Shown: positions 14,501 to 25,738, counted from the first letter of the stretch. The stretch: DNA of 64,000 nt from Saxidomus purpurata (GCA_022818135.1 JAFMSR010000008.1:9587194-9651193); one strand, 5' to 3'. Notes: generated by a model not told the origin, from the letters alone. Numbers and translations: made by a program.

Positions 14501-17160
14501 TGAAAGTCCATGTACATTATATCTGTATCTGACAATATGCTGTTTTTGCTGGCTAATAATTCTGCCTTTGCAACCATTGCTGACCACGTGCTGACCACGT
14601 GCTGCATAGTTTACCCTTCAGACATAAGTTCCCACTGGAGTTACCATTTTGAAAACATTCAGTGAATTTTGACTAATCTATAAGAAATCAAAGTTGGACC
14701 AAGTAATTTTTGTTACTGACAATATAGCAGAGTTTAAAATAACCATATCAGTAAAGTTAGATTGTTTATTTTAATGATTCGTATATTCATGAATAAATTT
14801 TTACAGCTTTACTCTACTGTCAATGTGTATGAAACTGTTTTTCAGATATAACTCTTAACCTATGGCTGCTCAATCTTTTTGCATTAAAGTCTTTGATTAA
14901 GATTTACATTCTGATGGTTGCTTTAACAATTCACAATAAAATCCCACTGGGCATCCCTCTTAAATATCGAAATTTGACGAGGAATAGATTCTTAGCTATA
15001 CCCTATTTTTGAAACCTAGATCGTCAAGTTTATACAATCAATTAGTTTGACCTAATGAACTTGATTCAATGAACAATTTGTCTGAACTAACTAGTATAAT
15101 ATGTTTATGATAAAATCCTTTTCCAACTTCCATTGTCTTTGATTTGGTCTCATAAAACATTTGAAAATGACTGCTAAAGAATGAGAATTTTCATCTGATT
15201 TTGAAGCTCAACCTTTTTTGCACTTAAGATTAACTCATATACAATAAAGTTTGACCTTGAACTTGACAATGAACTTTGTTTGATAAATTAGTAAGAATAT
15301 GATGGTTGCTTTATGATAAGAATGTTTTCCAACTTTCCTGTTGTTAACTCCAATAGAATATATAATAAAAATGACTGTCATTAAAATAATTGTCCTACTG
15401 ATTTTTAAGTCACATTTTTGCGTGGACTTCAGGGGATACTCTACTGTTTTGATAATAGTGGATAGAATAATGGTAGAATTGTGTACTTTTTAGCCTAAAC
15501 ATTTTTAGACATATACATTTTTTTCACTTTTTTGACGCTTCTTCACAATAAGCATTGTCAGTGATTTTTCTTCTTTTTTTGCAATATCATTAAAAAATAA
15601 AATACCGCGCTATTTCTATAACATGTACTTATGATTTGAAAAGCAATGTAAGGAATTTTTTTTGAACAAATAATGGTCAACTTCGTCAATAAGATGTCTC
15701 TCTTGGTAATATAGAAGCTACAAGTAATTTTACATCCAAAGTGCTACAAGGACTTTAAAGAAGTTGTTCATGCTTTGTAATATAATGTCTAAGAACTCTA
15801 CTGTCAAGTGGAATGTTTTTTTCAGTTTTCTAAACGCTACCTGTATTTCTAGCTTCCAACTTCTTACACTGTTCTGTGCGCTTCTGCAGGGCCACATATA
15901 CCTCTTCTTTACTAATGAAGTCTGCTCTTGACTGGAAATGAGTACACAAATCATATATACAAAGCAATATTGCAACCAGTGATCTGTATAAGTATGTGGG
16001 CCAAATTTCTTTTCTACGACTTCAAAGGAATGAAAGTGGGTCGATAAATCATGGTCAAAGTCACATGACAAATCGGATCAAGCCCATAATCAAATTCATC
16101 TTAGATTTTCGGGTCATACAGTGAAAAGTGCTCAGTCCCTAATTCAGTGCTTCCAATCCATTTTTGAAGGCACCCTGCATTTTGATGTCCATCTTAAAAA
16201 TCACTACCAACGTACACAAAAACTCGAACATCTTTTCATACAGTAAAGCTCTGATTTTTTTTAAACTGATTTCAAAGTTGGCAGTGTTAGAGTGAAATAG
16301 TTAAAACAGTTTACAAAGAGTATTATCTGAAGTATTTCAACAACAAATGATGACTAAACTAGAGTATGACTGAGAATAATTTCTAAACTTTTTGAATCTA
16401 ATCAATATTGTATATATGAAATTATCAACTATCTATACTGTAAATGCTCTTTTAAAAGGACACACCAACTTTTATATTTCTGATACTTACCAGGTCATCA
16501 ATGGTACTTGAGAAAGAGAAACTTTCATCAACTTTTTCCTTACTCAAAGGACTCTGAGCTGGACTACCTATAAAAGAAGTATTCAACACATCTTGGTATC
16601 TTAACTATTATAAGGGTAGCATAAAGGTTCTTTCACTTACAGTATCAAACATTTTTTTTTTTATACTAATTTATTTATTCTCAATTGCGAAACAAGTTCA
16701 TCAAACAATATTATATTCTGTCAAAGTTTGTTGAAAATTGTTCCTGGAACTGCTTCGCACTTAACAGATATCAAACATTGTGCCCTAACAAAAACCCCCA
16801 AAATAGCCCCACTATAAAACACAAAACATTTCATCTTGTCTGACAAATTATATGACAATATGTATTCTGTCAAAGTTTGTTGAAAATTGCTCCTGGAATG
16901 CTGCTTCCAGAAACTAAACATATGCTAATGATCAATAGATGACAGCCAGCAAAAGCTTATGTTTCACTTGTTACATACAATCAGACTACAAAATAAAGTC
17001 TTTTGTATCTTCATGATAAGATTAGCTAATAGCAATTCAACCTACTTGCAAGGCTGACACGACGTGGGCTAGCATGTCCTGGTAACGGAGCCAGAGATTT
17101 ATCCCCTTCACTAACATTGCCTCCTTCTTTCTGTATCTTCTCTTTCAGCTTTGCAAACAT
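652..17160 (-). CDS. GOLGA1: Golgin-97 (golgin subfamily A member 1), 18 coding exons
   Basis: Coiled-coil tether of the trans-Golgi network; the C-terminal GRIP domain of this family binds ARL1-GTP. Coding exons in transcript order: 17160-17046, 16567-16491, 15931-15841, 14331-14234, 13397-13269, 12877-12762, 11862-11751, 11234-11139, 9291-9163, 8505-8410, 8113-8018, 5285-5133, 4836-4741, 3887-3695, 3336-3176, 2849-2739, 2041-1505, 816-652. All have GT-AG borders and matching phases, and sum to 2571 nt (856 residues plus stop); human golgin-97 is about 767. The N terminus MFAKLKEKIQKEGG matches the family start. The middle is heptad-rich coiled coil. Exon 17 carries LKKTLQREL and the first GRIP half (INFQYLKHVVMKFMLSREHE); exon 18 carries the second half (LHLIKAVSLLLRF, then KMSWFG). 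A 5' UTR acceptor lies at 17184, so at least one non-coding exon is upstream. The alternative, golgin-245, fits the N terminus and GRIP sequence less well. Confidence 0.93.
955..1245 (+). mobile_element. tRNA-headed SINE in the last GOLGA1 intron
   Basis: The head (about 955-1031) is tRNA-like: an A-box-like stretch tagctcaatttgtagagc, an anticodon stem-loop with TGT in the anticodon position (threonine type) and an intact B box ggttcgattcc. The body (about 1045-1245) recurs at 61440-61660, with shared blocks such as gttaaagaaccag, tatcttgcactatcc and ccggtaccaacgataaaa. The acceptor stem does not pair in the usual register, so I read it as a SINE rather than a working tRNA gene. Confidence 0.75.
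2460..2585. repeat. Poly-C tracts in a GOLGA1 intron
   Basis: Several C runs, the longest about 40 nt (about 2546-2585), lie between exons 16 and 17 of GOLGA1. The reading frames across them are homopolymer artefacts. Run lengths in an assembly are unreliable here. Confidence 0.9.
5786..6918 (+). repeat. Interspersed element with about 165-bp internal tandem units
   Basis: It begins near gagggccaagatggccc and ends near caggtgagctaa. Inside, a unit containing aatttgaacaatcttggtag and gccaaatatctaagctctag repeats at about 5955, 6119, 6283, 6450 and 6615 (spacing 164-167 bp). The same family lies in reverse at 21830-23075 and 46040-46560. The layout (unique flanks around a short tandem array) resembles the pearl/Helentron-type non-autonomous elements of bivalves; that assignment is inference. 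Confidence 0.8.
7597..7661 (-). other. Doubtful or decayed exon of GOLGA1
   Basis: After a good acceptor (ttattttag) the minus strand reads IDSLKEKLKSAEQ, a coiled-coil segment that would follow the exon ending at 8018 in phase. Beyond a run of nine A residues there is no in-phase donor before a stop, and the flanking exons 8113-8018 and 5285-5133 join in phase without it. It could be an alternative exon with a homopolymer error, a lost exon, or chance. Confidence 0.25.
8500..8770. repeat. 51-bp tandem repeat over a GOLGA1 splice acceptor
   Basis: A 51-bp unit starts at about 8501, 8552 and 8603, then decays toward 8770. On the minus strand each early copy repeats the polypyrimidine tract and AG (cttttgttgcag, then agag) used by the exon 8505-8410. 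Confidence 0.85.
8936..9025. repeat. Short tandem repeat, unit about 22 bp
   Basis: Four imperfect copies of a unit like aactggtgtaaactatacaa lie in a GOLGA1 intron. No other signal is visible. Confidence 0.8.
9349..10722. repeat. Element with eight 146-bp tandem units and hairpin end
   Basis: The anchor caataactctg occurs at about 9465, 9611, 9757, 9903, 10048, 10194, 10340 and 10486, a spacing of 145-146 bp throughout. Each unit also has cactgcacttcctctca and tgctccggacaag. The left end carries taatacccccaaaag. The right end has a GACC-rich stretch followed by a hairpin (tatacccccc, loop, tgggggtata, about 10682-10713), so the ends are inverted relative to each other. It sits in the GOLGA1 intron between exons 9291-9163 and 11234-11139. 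A reversed fragment of the unit lies at 34415-34600. Helentron-like identity is inference. Confidence 0.85.
11945..12125 (-). mobile_element. tRNA-headed SINE
   Basis: Read on the minus strand it starts with a tRNA-like head (gcggtgcggtggtgtagagg) with a B box ggttcgagcc, and ends with ttcacaatcgagctaaaat. The same 3' motif occurs in decayed form at 28133-28160, where it is interrupted by another element. It lies in an intron of GOLGA1. Confidence 0.65.
13680..13870. repeat. Simple-sequence stretches in a GOLGA1 intron
   Basis: An AATAAT-like run at about 13680-13702 and a CACG/CACA-rich run at about 13822-13868. No coding signal. Confidence 0.6.
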
Positions 17161-18399
17161 TCTAGCCGTATCATTCAACACGACCTATACTGAAATTAAT
17201 TTTGGTGTTTTGATGTTTACATGTAAATTTGAGAAATATTACAGCATTAATAACAAACTACAAATAAGCATAAAAATAACTAAACGTACAAGCTAGTGAC
17301 TATAACTTAGTAAGCATTTAGTCTTTTTTTTCAATCTTATTTTCAGTCCAAATTTGATTACTTTAATTTTTCTGTAACTGATTTTCAATAGGTCAGCATT
17401 CATGTAATGTATAAGACTTTATAATAAATGTGCATTCTGAGTCAAAATATTGAGACTAGCTACCTACTGGAGCTTTTATTAGCCCAGTGGTACATAAGAA
17501 TAATGGTCCCGATGTAACAATTGTCCTAACTTTTAAAACATAAAACAGACCAAGTCAGATAAAGATAAATACATTGCTGTAAATATTCCTTAGTCTTTCA
17601 ATTTTTTTTTATGGTTGTTGTACATAGCCTGCACAAAAATAGAATCAATCTGAATATATAATTATTTTGATCAAGTCAAACCCGTCAAAATAATTTTACC
17701 CCCACCCCCAAATTGCTTACAATTGTAACATGCCTTTTAGCTGTCAAAACTTTCAATAGTGGGGTAACAGATTTTACCGCACAGTATTTCATTGGATTTT
17801 TAACTACCACAAACCGTAATCATTATTGGGAAAATTCTAAATTGAATTCTCTTGCAATACATGTAAGTTTTATAATTTGATTTTAATTTTTGTTTGAGAT
17901 ATTATCAGTGTATAATCAAGTGACCATTGACCAAAGTCATCCCCAATGTTTGACGTGAGTGGAGATATTATCTAGCTATACAAGAAAAGCTCAGTATTTC
18001 CCAAGATCACATCAAATTAGTATAGTCTAGTTAATTAATTATGTAACTGTCATGTAATTCAGCTAAGACGCGCTTACACTCGCCATGGAGATCAGCTCTC
18101 AGCAACGAAATTTCATTTATCATAATTAATTTAAAATGAACAGGCAAACTGAAAATATAAGTGACACAATACAAAGCCATGTTAGAGACAAGATACATGT
18201 GCCTTATTTGTCACAGACTGTGAGACACAGTAACAGGACAGGTACTATCTTTAAAAACAGCCTACACAGTGATATTAGTCAACAGGGAATGAAATAGTTA
18301 TGGACAGAGAACAAAAGTTCTTACAAAAATGTAGGTTTTTGGAGAAAATTTGACTCCAAGTCATCAATTTTAGTTAAAAATTGACTTCTATTTATTTTT

Positions 18400-18560
18400 G
18401 CCAACACACCGAATAACCGGAAACGTGAATTTGAAGACTGTCTCAGAATGATTTTTAGAATAGACCGGTGAGCTAACGAAATATTGTGTACCAGTCGAAG
18501 AGTGAGTGACGTCATTAACCCGCGCAGGTGTCAAACGTGATAGATCAGGAATATTGAAGA
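18400..18560. promoter_or_regulatory. Probable divergent promoter of GOLGA1 and the FKBPL-like gene
   Basis: The 3.2 kb between the GOLGA1 start (17160, minus) and the FKBPL-like start (20377, plus) is mostly AT-rich. This stretch is locally richer in G+C and holds a perfect CRE palindrome TGACGTCA (18507-18514) followed by acccgcgcaggtg. Both genes have spliced 5' UTRs (acceptors at 17184 on minus and just before 20338 on plus), so their first exons must lie upstream. The position is inferred from base composition and the CRE only. Confidence 0.35.
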
Positions 18561-19569
18561 AGTGTGCTTAAATACTGTTACCTTTTAGAATTATATATAT
18601 CTTCTTGTTTAAAGCATTGCACTCAGGTAATATATCAGTATTTTGACCATAATTCGAACTGTTTTTATTGTGAAAAACTCCAATTTATTTACCTGTCACA
18701 TATTTTCGCGATGAATATGAATGTTAATTTATTCTAGGTGTGCTATTTTCAGGTCACGCAAAATATATTATGATGATACAAGTTTTATGTGGCTGTTTTT
18801 AAATAAGAGCAGTAAAACATAGAATTAAAGACTAAAGGTCTGGTGAACAGCAATATTCAATTGTCACAAGGATTGTCCTGGTTTTGTCAAGTGTTCAATA
18901 TAGGTAATGGTTTTGTCAAGCTGATTTAATTGCAAGAAACTGATTGAAAATTTGCCCAAAGTGACATCAAACAAGCAAATTATGGGCATATATTAACCTT
19001 TTTCTTAATAAACATTTCTAGATCTTCCTCATCATCAAATAGTATTTTAGGTCTTTGTGGTAAGAAATTACTTTTTAACTTGTATTTTGATTAATTATTT
19101 GAGTAAGTACCTTTAATTATGTGTGAAATCCTGTCACTCTATAATACACAAAATCTTCTTGACGTACCCATTTGCACCTACAATACAGATTAAGTTTGAC
19201 AAATCAGTAGATTGATGAAACCACTGTAATTCGTCAGTGATATCCTGCACCGTGTTACATTCTGTTTCTGCAAATACGTTTTGCTTGAATGATAGGCATT
19301 AGTTCTGCAAATTTTAATCACTGTCAAGACGCAACCATTTAAATTTAAAAATATCATACATTAAACTTCTCAATTATATTACAAAAAACAGTGTTACTTA
19401 TTAGTACGGACCTACCTATATATACATTAGCACGACCTATATACATAATGTGACTGTATATAGGTCCATGTTATTTGCTACTTAGCTATTTTGTTGCTCT
19501 GAATAAGTACATTACTTACTTTTTCACAGAAGCAGGAGGGTTATCTTTATCTCCCTGACTACCTTTTAA

Positions 19570-19775
19570 TTGCTCAGTACATAGTCCACCTCCATGCATG
19601 GTCACATGATTAGAGTTGCTGACTTAAAATCACTGTAATCTCTCAGTGATCGAGGGTAGCAGATTTGAGCCCTGCATCAAATGACCATGTCACTTTATGT
19701 GAGAAAGTTGGCAGATTCTTACTGAGGATAGGGTACTAGTACTGGTAGCCTAATTAATTTGGCGTTTCAGTGTGA
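19570..19775 (+). mobile_element. SINE-like repeat
   Basis: It shares a body with 57880-58050: a tRNA-like segment with aaatcactgtaa, a gagccctg motif, then tgaccatgt, gagaaagttggcag and ctagtactg in the same order. It lies in the intergenic region upstream of the FKBPL-like gene, and the head is decayed. Confidence 0.55.
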
Positions 19776-20376
19776 CCCCTTTCACAAATCTGATATTACT
19801 TCCAGGAACACTGGCTAGGAAAACTGATGACCATTTGAAATAATTTACATGTGGTTGAAATAGGCACTGAGTGAGAACCCAAAGAAACAGTCAGCTCCAA
19901 CTAAGGAACTTTTCAGTACCATTTTTATGTCTTGGTAATGGTATGACTTGGTGTGTGATCAGACCCGTGTCCTCCCACACAAGAAGCAGATACTGTACCA
20001 CTTGGCTATAAAATGCTACAAATTTACAAACCAGAAAAATACCCTATAAACAATGTCTTATCTGTCAGTTTGTCCAACCGTCTTATGTTGAGCGTATTAG
20101 TTTATGTATGAACTGAAGTATCACGTTCTTAAGTTAGGGCCATTTTCCTTTGCCAAATTGCCTAATGCAGAGTAATAAAGTACACGTTCTTCACTAACAT
20201 ATTTGAACTTGGTACCACATTTTGAAATCCATTAGAATTTGCTTAACATTTTTATTGTGGTTAACTGAGTCTCCGATGTAATTGCGGAAGATTAGTTTAT
20301 ATGAAAAAGCTCTGTACATGTATTTTCTTCTTTCAGGCATAATCTGAGCTGAGTTTGTTTTCAAGTACATGAAGTC

Positions 20377-21192
20377 ATGTCAAGTAATAAGATTTCCCTG
20401 AATTCTTCAGAAAGAGACAGTTTATCCTTAAGTAGTATGCAGGATGAAGCGCCAAGGACTTTCAATATACGACCACAAGATGGGGCAAATTGTAGAATTG
20501 TTCTAGAGACAGAAGAACCTGTAGAGTTTGAATTTCCTACACAGCAAGAGTTTGACTTTCGTATGGGTGAAAGCGAATCACTTTTGGGTGATGTAATTGA
20601 GGATAAACTCAGAAAGCTAAAAGTTGGAGATGAATGCTCCTTTGTTGTACCAGCTAATGAGGAATCAACTAGTGGGCAAAAAGATAGAACTCTTACTTTA
20701 AAACTTAGACAGATTGAAAACTGTATCCCTGTTTACCAGCTACCTGGTGAGGAAAAGTTAGAAAAGGCCAAACATAATAAAGAAAAGGGTGTAGAGCTCT
20801 TCAAAGAAGGACAATTAGAATATGCATTTAGAAGATTTAGTAGGGCACTAAAATTGTTGATATTGATGCTGCCAAGGGAAAATTTTCCTGATTCCATTTT
20901 AGAGGAATATGAGACATTAAAGGTGCAGTGTTACTCAAACTTGGCAGCTTGCCAGTTGAAGCAGCAAAGTTATGACTATGTTGTTGCTAACTGTACAAAA
21001 GCTTTAGAGATTGAGCCGGGCAATGTGAAATGTATCTATAGAAGAGCTGAGGCTTACTTATGCATTAAAAACTATGAATTGTGTGAGAAAGACATTGCAA
21101 AAGGGTTGAAACTTGAACCAAAAAGCAAGACTTTCAAAGACTTGGACAGAAAGCTTAATGATGTCACACAAACATACAAGATTAAAGATTAG
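20377..21192 (+). CDS. FKBPL: FKBPL-like protein (degenerate FKBP domain plus three TPR repeats)
   Basis: A 271-residue protein with the coding region in a single exon. Residues about 30-120 align with an FKBP-type fold that lacks recognisable rotamase-site residues. From about 128 there are three TPRs: KAKHNKEKGVELFKEGQLEY..., then VQCYSNLAACQLKQQSYDYV..., then VKCIYRRAEAYLCIKNYELC. Human FKBPL (349 residues) has the same layout and acts with HSP90 through its TPRs; here the N-terminal extension is shorter. A splice acceptor (ttctttcag) sits just before 20338, so the 5' UTR is spliced. The first ATG is used and the frame ends at TAG. The closest alternative is another large immunophilin-type TPR protein such as FKBP6 or FKBP8, but the short length and decayed FKBP half favour FKBPL. 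Confidence 0.8.
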   Translation: MSSNKISLNSSERDSLSLSSMQDEAPRTFNIRPQDGANCRIVLETEEPVEFEFPTQQEFDFRMGESESLLGDVIEDKLRKLKVGDECSFVVPANEESTSGQKDRTLTLKLRQIENCIPVYQLPGEEKLEKAKHNKEKGVELFKEGQLEYAFRRFSRALKLLILMLPRENFPDSILEEYETLKVQCYSNLAACQLKQQSYDYVVANCTKALEIEPGNVKCIYRRAEAYLCIKNYELCEKDIAKGLKLEPKSKTFKDLDRKLNDVTQTYKIKD

Positions 21193-21301
21193 ATATAAAA
21201 AATGTTGATTATTAATATCATAAGATTATTATGACCATGAATTGTAGCAACAATGTTTTTTTGACTTGAATCTGTTGTCCGTGTAAAGCTTTTAAAATAC
21301 T

Positions 21302-21307
21302 ATTAAA
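21302..21307 (+). terminator. Candidate poly(A) signal ATTAAA of the FKBPL-like gene
   Basis: ATTAAA about 110 nt after the stop codon at 21192, in AT-rich sequence. No AATAAA was seen closer. Confidence 0.4.
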
Positions 21308-21829
21308 TTAATGTTTAAAACTTACATGTATAATGTGTTTTGATTGAGGTTACTGTTATTTAGGATGAACAATTTTTTCTTACCTACCAGAAGGTTTATA
21401 CTCTGCAAATAACGTACAAAGCCAGGTAAAACATGGAATTTGAAGTCTGTACAAGAACTTATTCGAGCCAATGGCTCAGGGCATGCTATTACCGGTAATT
21501 AGGATTGTTGGATGTTTTTCACTTGTCATTCACAATTTCAACAACAAAATCTCCACCTAAATTTCACAGAGCTGTTCCTAGGATGACTTCACTACAGCAA
21601 AATTGGTAAAAGAATTCCATTCCATGCAGATTTCTACTCTGGTTAAAGCATTGTGAGCCATGTTAGAAACTGGAACAAGGAAATGTCAAAGCCATTTAAA
21701 AATTTCATTTCAAAACAGTTACGCTGTTTATTTGGTTTGTGCCATTGTTCTAGCTGCTAATTTACCTAGGTTGTGGATGTTTGTACAACTTGCCAGGGTG
21801 ACCTATTAGGATTACTCATCTCCGTCTGA

Positions 21830-23075
21830 TATTTCAGGTGTCCCTAGGTCAATCCTACCATTTTCTTCAAACCATATCCTCCTCTCAAACCACTGGGTCA
21901 ACATGTTGATAGAAACTTGGACAGGGATGTTCATTGCAAAAAGCTTTTATCAAAATTTTATTCCCAAAGCTAGAACTTTGGTTGCTATGTCATCTAAGAG
22001 GAAATTTACACTTTTAAAATGTTCGTTCTGCAAAACTGCAAGGCCATTTGTTAAGCTCATTGGCCAAATAGCATTACTCTACGTGGCATACCTCTACACA
22101 ATATTCTTCAAAACCACACCTCCTCTCACCTGGGCCACTTGATTACACTTTAAGGTTTCATTGTAGGAAGCTTAAAAATTTCAAAACCAGCATGGCTCTA
22201 TAGCTTAGTAATTAGGATGAAGCTTAGTTTTATTTGGATCTCTACCAATATTGTTCATTAATCATGACCCATGGGTCAAAATTGACCCCACCTGGGGGTC
22301 ACTTGATTTTACATAGTTTTCTGTCGGAAAAACTTTAGAAACCACATGGCCTATAGTTTAGATATTTGGCATATAGCAGTGCCATGTGGATTTCTACCAA
22401 GATTTTTCATATCATGACTGGGGTCAAAATTGACCCCACACGGGGTCCCTTGATTTTACATAGGCTTATAAGGAAAAACTTTAAAATACTTCTTCTCTAG
22501 AACCACATTGCCTAAAGCTTAGATATTTGGCATGTAGCATTGCCTAGTGGACCTCTGCAAAGATCGCATAAATTATGACTCCTGGGTGAAAACTGCCCCT
22601 GCCATGGGGGTCACTTGATTTTACATAGGCTTATATAGAAAACTCTTTAAAAATCTTCTTCTCTGAAACCACAATTTAAGGCTTAGAGCTTAGATATTGA
22701 GCATACAACATTGCCATGTAAACCTCTTTCAAATTATGACCCCTAGATCAAAAGTGTCCCTGCCCAGGAGGGGTTATGAGGGTCATGATTTCACTTAGGC
22801 TCATATAGGAAAACAATTCTTGTCTAAAACTACTAGGCCCAGAGCTAAGATATTTGGAAAGTATGATTGTGCAGTGAACCTATACAAATCGTGTTCAAAT
22901 CATGACCCCCCCCCCAGGTCAAAATTTACCCCTCCTGTCATGTGGTTTTCAACCTTTAATTATTTTCAATATAGCCAGAAGAGCATGGCCATAATAGTCA
23001 GTTATGATGGTTAGCCATTATCAAAGATGATGATGATGATGATGAGTGATATAGGGCCATCTTGTTTTACATAGA
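21830..23075 (-). repeat. Second copy of the 165-bp-unit element, reverse orientation
   Basis: Reverse relative of 5786-6918: repeated blocks such as aaattgaccccac, tcacttgattttacatag and agatatttggcat at about 22270, 22430, 22590 and 22740, ending near atagggccatcttg (about 23050). Some units are decayed. It holds no gene. Confidence 0.75.
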
Positions 23076-23278
23076 TTATACAGAAAAGTCTTAAAAGATC
23101 TATCAGTAAGATATTTTGTATGTAGCATTTTGTTATGTTGATCTACCAACTTTTTAGCACACCCATGGTAAACTTTGTATAGAAGGATGTCCGTTGTCCA
23201 TACGTCTGTCCACAATTATTGTTTGTAAACACATTTGTGGCTACATTTTGCATCTAATCATCCCAACAATTATATATA

Positions 23279-24764
23279 CTAGCGGAAAAAAGAAACTGTG
23301 CATGTGTATAATATGCTATAACTTAGATGTATAAGAAATCGCCAAAAAATTCCAACAGGGTTTTATCTGACCTTTATTTAACACATGCTCAATTGATATG
23401 GTTATTGCATCAGCAGCGTCTTGGATAGAGATCAGTTTTCAGAGACGTTCTCTAAACAAAGTTCATCTCATCAATACCGTGTATGTCCACCATTGGAAAC
23501 GATGCATACTTGGCAACGACGCCTCATTGAGGCGACAAGTGTGCTGAAAAATGCCTGGGGAATACCATTCCAGATTCTCACAAGCGCACGTGACAGGTCA
23601 GGTAACGTCAACGGCTGATTTTAGAGGCGACGTAAGCGACGCTGCATCTCATCCCACACGTGTTCTATAGGCGACATATCCGGTGACATTGCAGGCCAGG
23701 GCAGCACATTCCCATTGTTCTGGATCAAGAAGTCGGTGACGTGCGGGCGAGCGTTATCCTGTTGCAGCGTGGCGTTACGTTGCTGCACAAATGGAAGAAC
23801 TTGAGGCCGTATGATTTCGTCACGGTATCTGATGCCTGTAATTTTGCCGTCCACAACCACAAGAGCTGTTCTGCCACGGGATGAGATGCCACCCCACACC
23901 ATGACACTACCTCCGCCGAATGGACGTCGTTGAATCACACAACTGTCATGGAAACGTTCACCAACACGACGATACACTCTAGAACGACCGTCGCTGCTGC
24001 CGAGATGAAACTTGGACTCATCCGTGAAAAGAACACGTGCCCAGTCCTGTTGCGTGAAGTGTATGTGTCGTCTACACCAGGCAAAACGTGCGACATGATG
24101 ACGTGGCTGGAGAACGGGACGTATGGCTGGACGTCGTGGACGTATGCCTCGTTCAAGCAATCGATTACGTACCGTTCGAGGACTAATTCTTCTAAGGCCA
24201 GGGATACTTCTAGCCGTCAAACTAGAAGTTCTTAGTCGTTCACGGAGATGAACGACCCGGATGTACGTATACTGGCGATTAGACGTTACGCGTGAACGTC
24301 CTGACCAAGGCCGGTCTCTGGTGGTCCCAAACTGTTGGTACTGTCTCCACAAGGCGTCTACAGTATTTCGGTGCACACCAAATTGTCTGGCAACGTCAGT
24401 TTGACGTACACCAGCTTCTATCATGCCTACGGCGCGGTATCTGTCAGTTTCATTCAACCTTGGCATGGCATATCAAAGACGTTTTTCAAAATTATGCTGG
24501 TTTTGTGTCTTACAGGTATCAACACTATGCTTTTACACAGGTTTAGGCGACAAACGTGTTTGCGATTGACTGCTGGCCGAAAAAAAAACGTGAAAACGAA
24601 GACGTTTGCCAGACAGACAAACTACCCGTACAACTCATGCACTGACCAGAGTAAATGACCGATTGGGATACCCAACTTACATGTGTAAAGTTTCAAGCTT
24701 TAATTTATAAAATTGAGCGATACATGAACATTTTACACATGCACAGTTTTCTTTTTTCCGCTAG
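23279..24764. mobile_element. Tc1/mariner transposon with TA target duplication
   Basis: It is flanked by TA at 23277-23278 and 24765-24766. The terminal inverted repeats are about 30 bp and begin ctagcggaaaaaagaaac at each end; they differ by one A in the A/G stretch. It encodes one transposase on the minus strand (below). The element is 1486 bp, within the usual range for the superfamily. Confidence 0.92.
23471..24466 (-). pseudogene. Tc1-type transposase, broken by one nonsense codon
   Basis: The open frame starts at 24466 (MPRLNETDRYRAVGMIEAG) and stops at 23621 after 281 residues. The same frame then runs on from 23620 to a natural-looking end GGHTRY-stop at 23471, so one in-frame TAA within RRL-stop-NQP truncates an otherwise 331-codon gene. 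The N-terminal half has paired helix-turn-helix features (TDVARQFGVHRNTVDALWR). The catalytic motifs are VLFTDESKF, LQQDNARPH and SPIEHVWDE. Only 30 residues separate the second D from the E, against 34 in standard Tc1 (DD34E); four residues seem deleted after NARPHV. Both faults suggest this copy is inactive. Confidence 0.88.
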
Positions 24765-24905
24765 TATATGATAGAGCATCGACCATGCAAGGAACATCCC
24801 TGTCAAGTTTGCACAACATTGACCCAGTGGTTTCAGACGAGATGTCGTTTGAAAGGAAATGTTTACGGACGACGCCGGGCGATGAACGATCCTGGTAGCT
24901 CAACC
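24765..24905 (+). repeat. 3' fragment of the 165-bp-unit element family
   Basis: Resembles the tail of the copy at 6770-6915 (catgcaaggaacat, gagatgtc, gacggacga-like block, agctcaccctgg-like end). It lies just right of the Tc1 insertion. Confidence 0.55.
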
Positions 24906-25639
24906 TGGCACTGTTTGCACTTATCGTATTCACCAAGTGTATACATACACCTGGTAGTAGTAAAGTGATCTGAAATCCGTACGTCCGCTGACAAAATGTT
25001 AGTATCAGTCACGGAGCGCAGATAAAATCAAATCTACGTCATGTTGTATAAAAGGTTAGTATGAATATTCCATTAACTTAGTAGTTCATTCTTATCCTAT
25101 CTAACGACAGCTAGGGTTCTAACACAAAGAACAGCTGTGTGTGTAATCATTGTCGAATTATTTTTGGCCTGGGGACTGAAAGTCCCATAGGCCTAAGTTA
25201 GCATAAACACTGCTGACAATTTAACTGTGCTATGTGCGAATAACAACTGTAAACATGCGCTTTGGGAAAGTAGTGCAAGACAGACCAGATCAATCTTTTG
25301 TTTGAATGTCGCATACGATAAGAACATATTACAAATAAAAACAGTACATAAAACTTCAAACGATTGCAGAAAGGTCTATAGCTTACGGGCTGCATTACAC
25401 AATTTTTTCTGTTTTAGAAATTACTGCGCTGTTAGCTGATTACGGAAGATAATCATATGCATATCACGGAAAAGTACGGATATTTACGGAAACGTACGGA
25501 ATTCGATATAAGAGTTTGTAGTTTGATTTATAAATTTCTGATGTTATTTCATCGACAACTTTCTTATTTACGAACGATTACATATATTTTTACCTAAAAA
25601 TAAATTTCTTAAAAAAAAAAAGATACAATTTACGTACAT

Positions 25640-25738
25640 TCCCGAGAAGGAACTCACGTGATCAAAATCACCCGCCATTTATCGAGGACGCTGCATGTCA
25701 AGGCCCATTGAACGGTTTCACCGATTACAACTACAAGG
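25640..25738 (+). promoter_or_regulatory. Candidate promoter and first coding exon of an unknown gene
   Basis: A stretch richer in G+C (gaactcacgtgatc, then cccgccatttatcgagg) with a CACGTG E-box is followed by ATG at 25695, the reading MSRPIERFHRLQLQ, and a good donor acaag|gtaacc at about 25736-25737. No convincing continuation exon was found downstream, so it may be a decayed or non-coding first exon. Confidence 0.25.

Noticed and set aside
23930..24658. Plus-strand ORFs across the Tc1 element
   Set aside because: They are shadows of the minus-strand transposase and carry no motif of their own.
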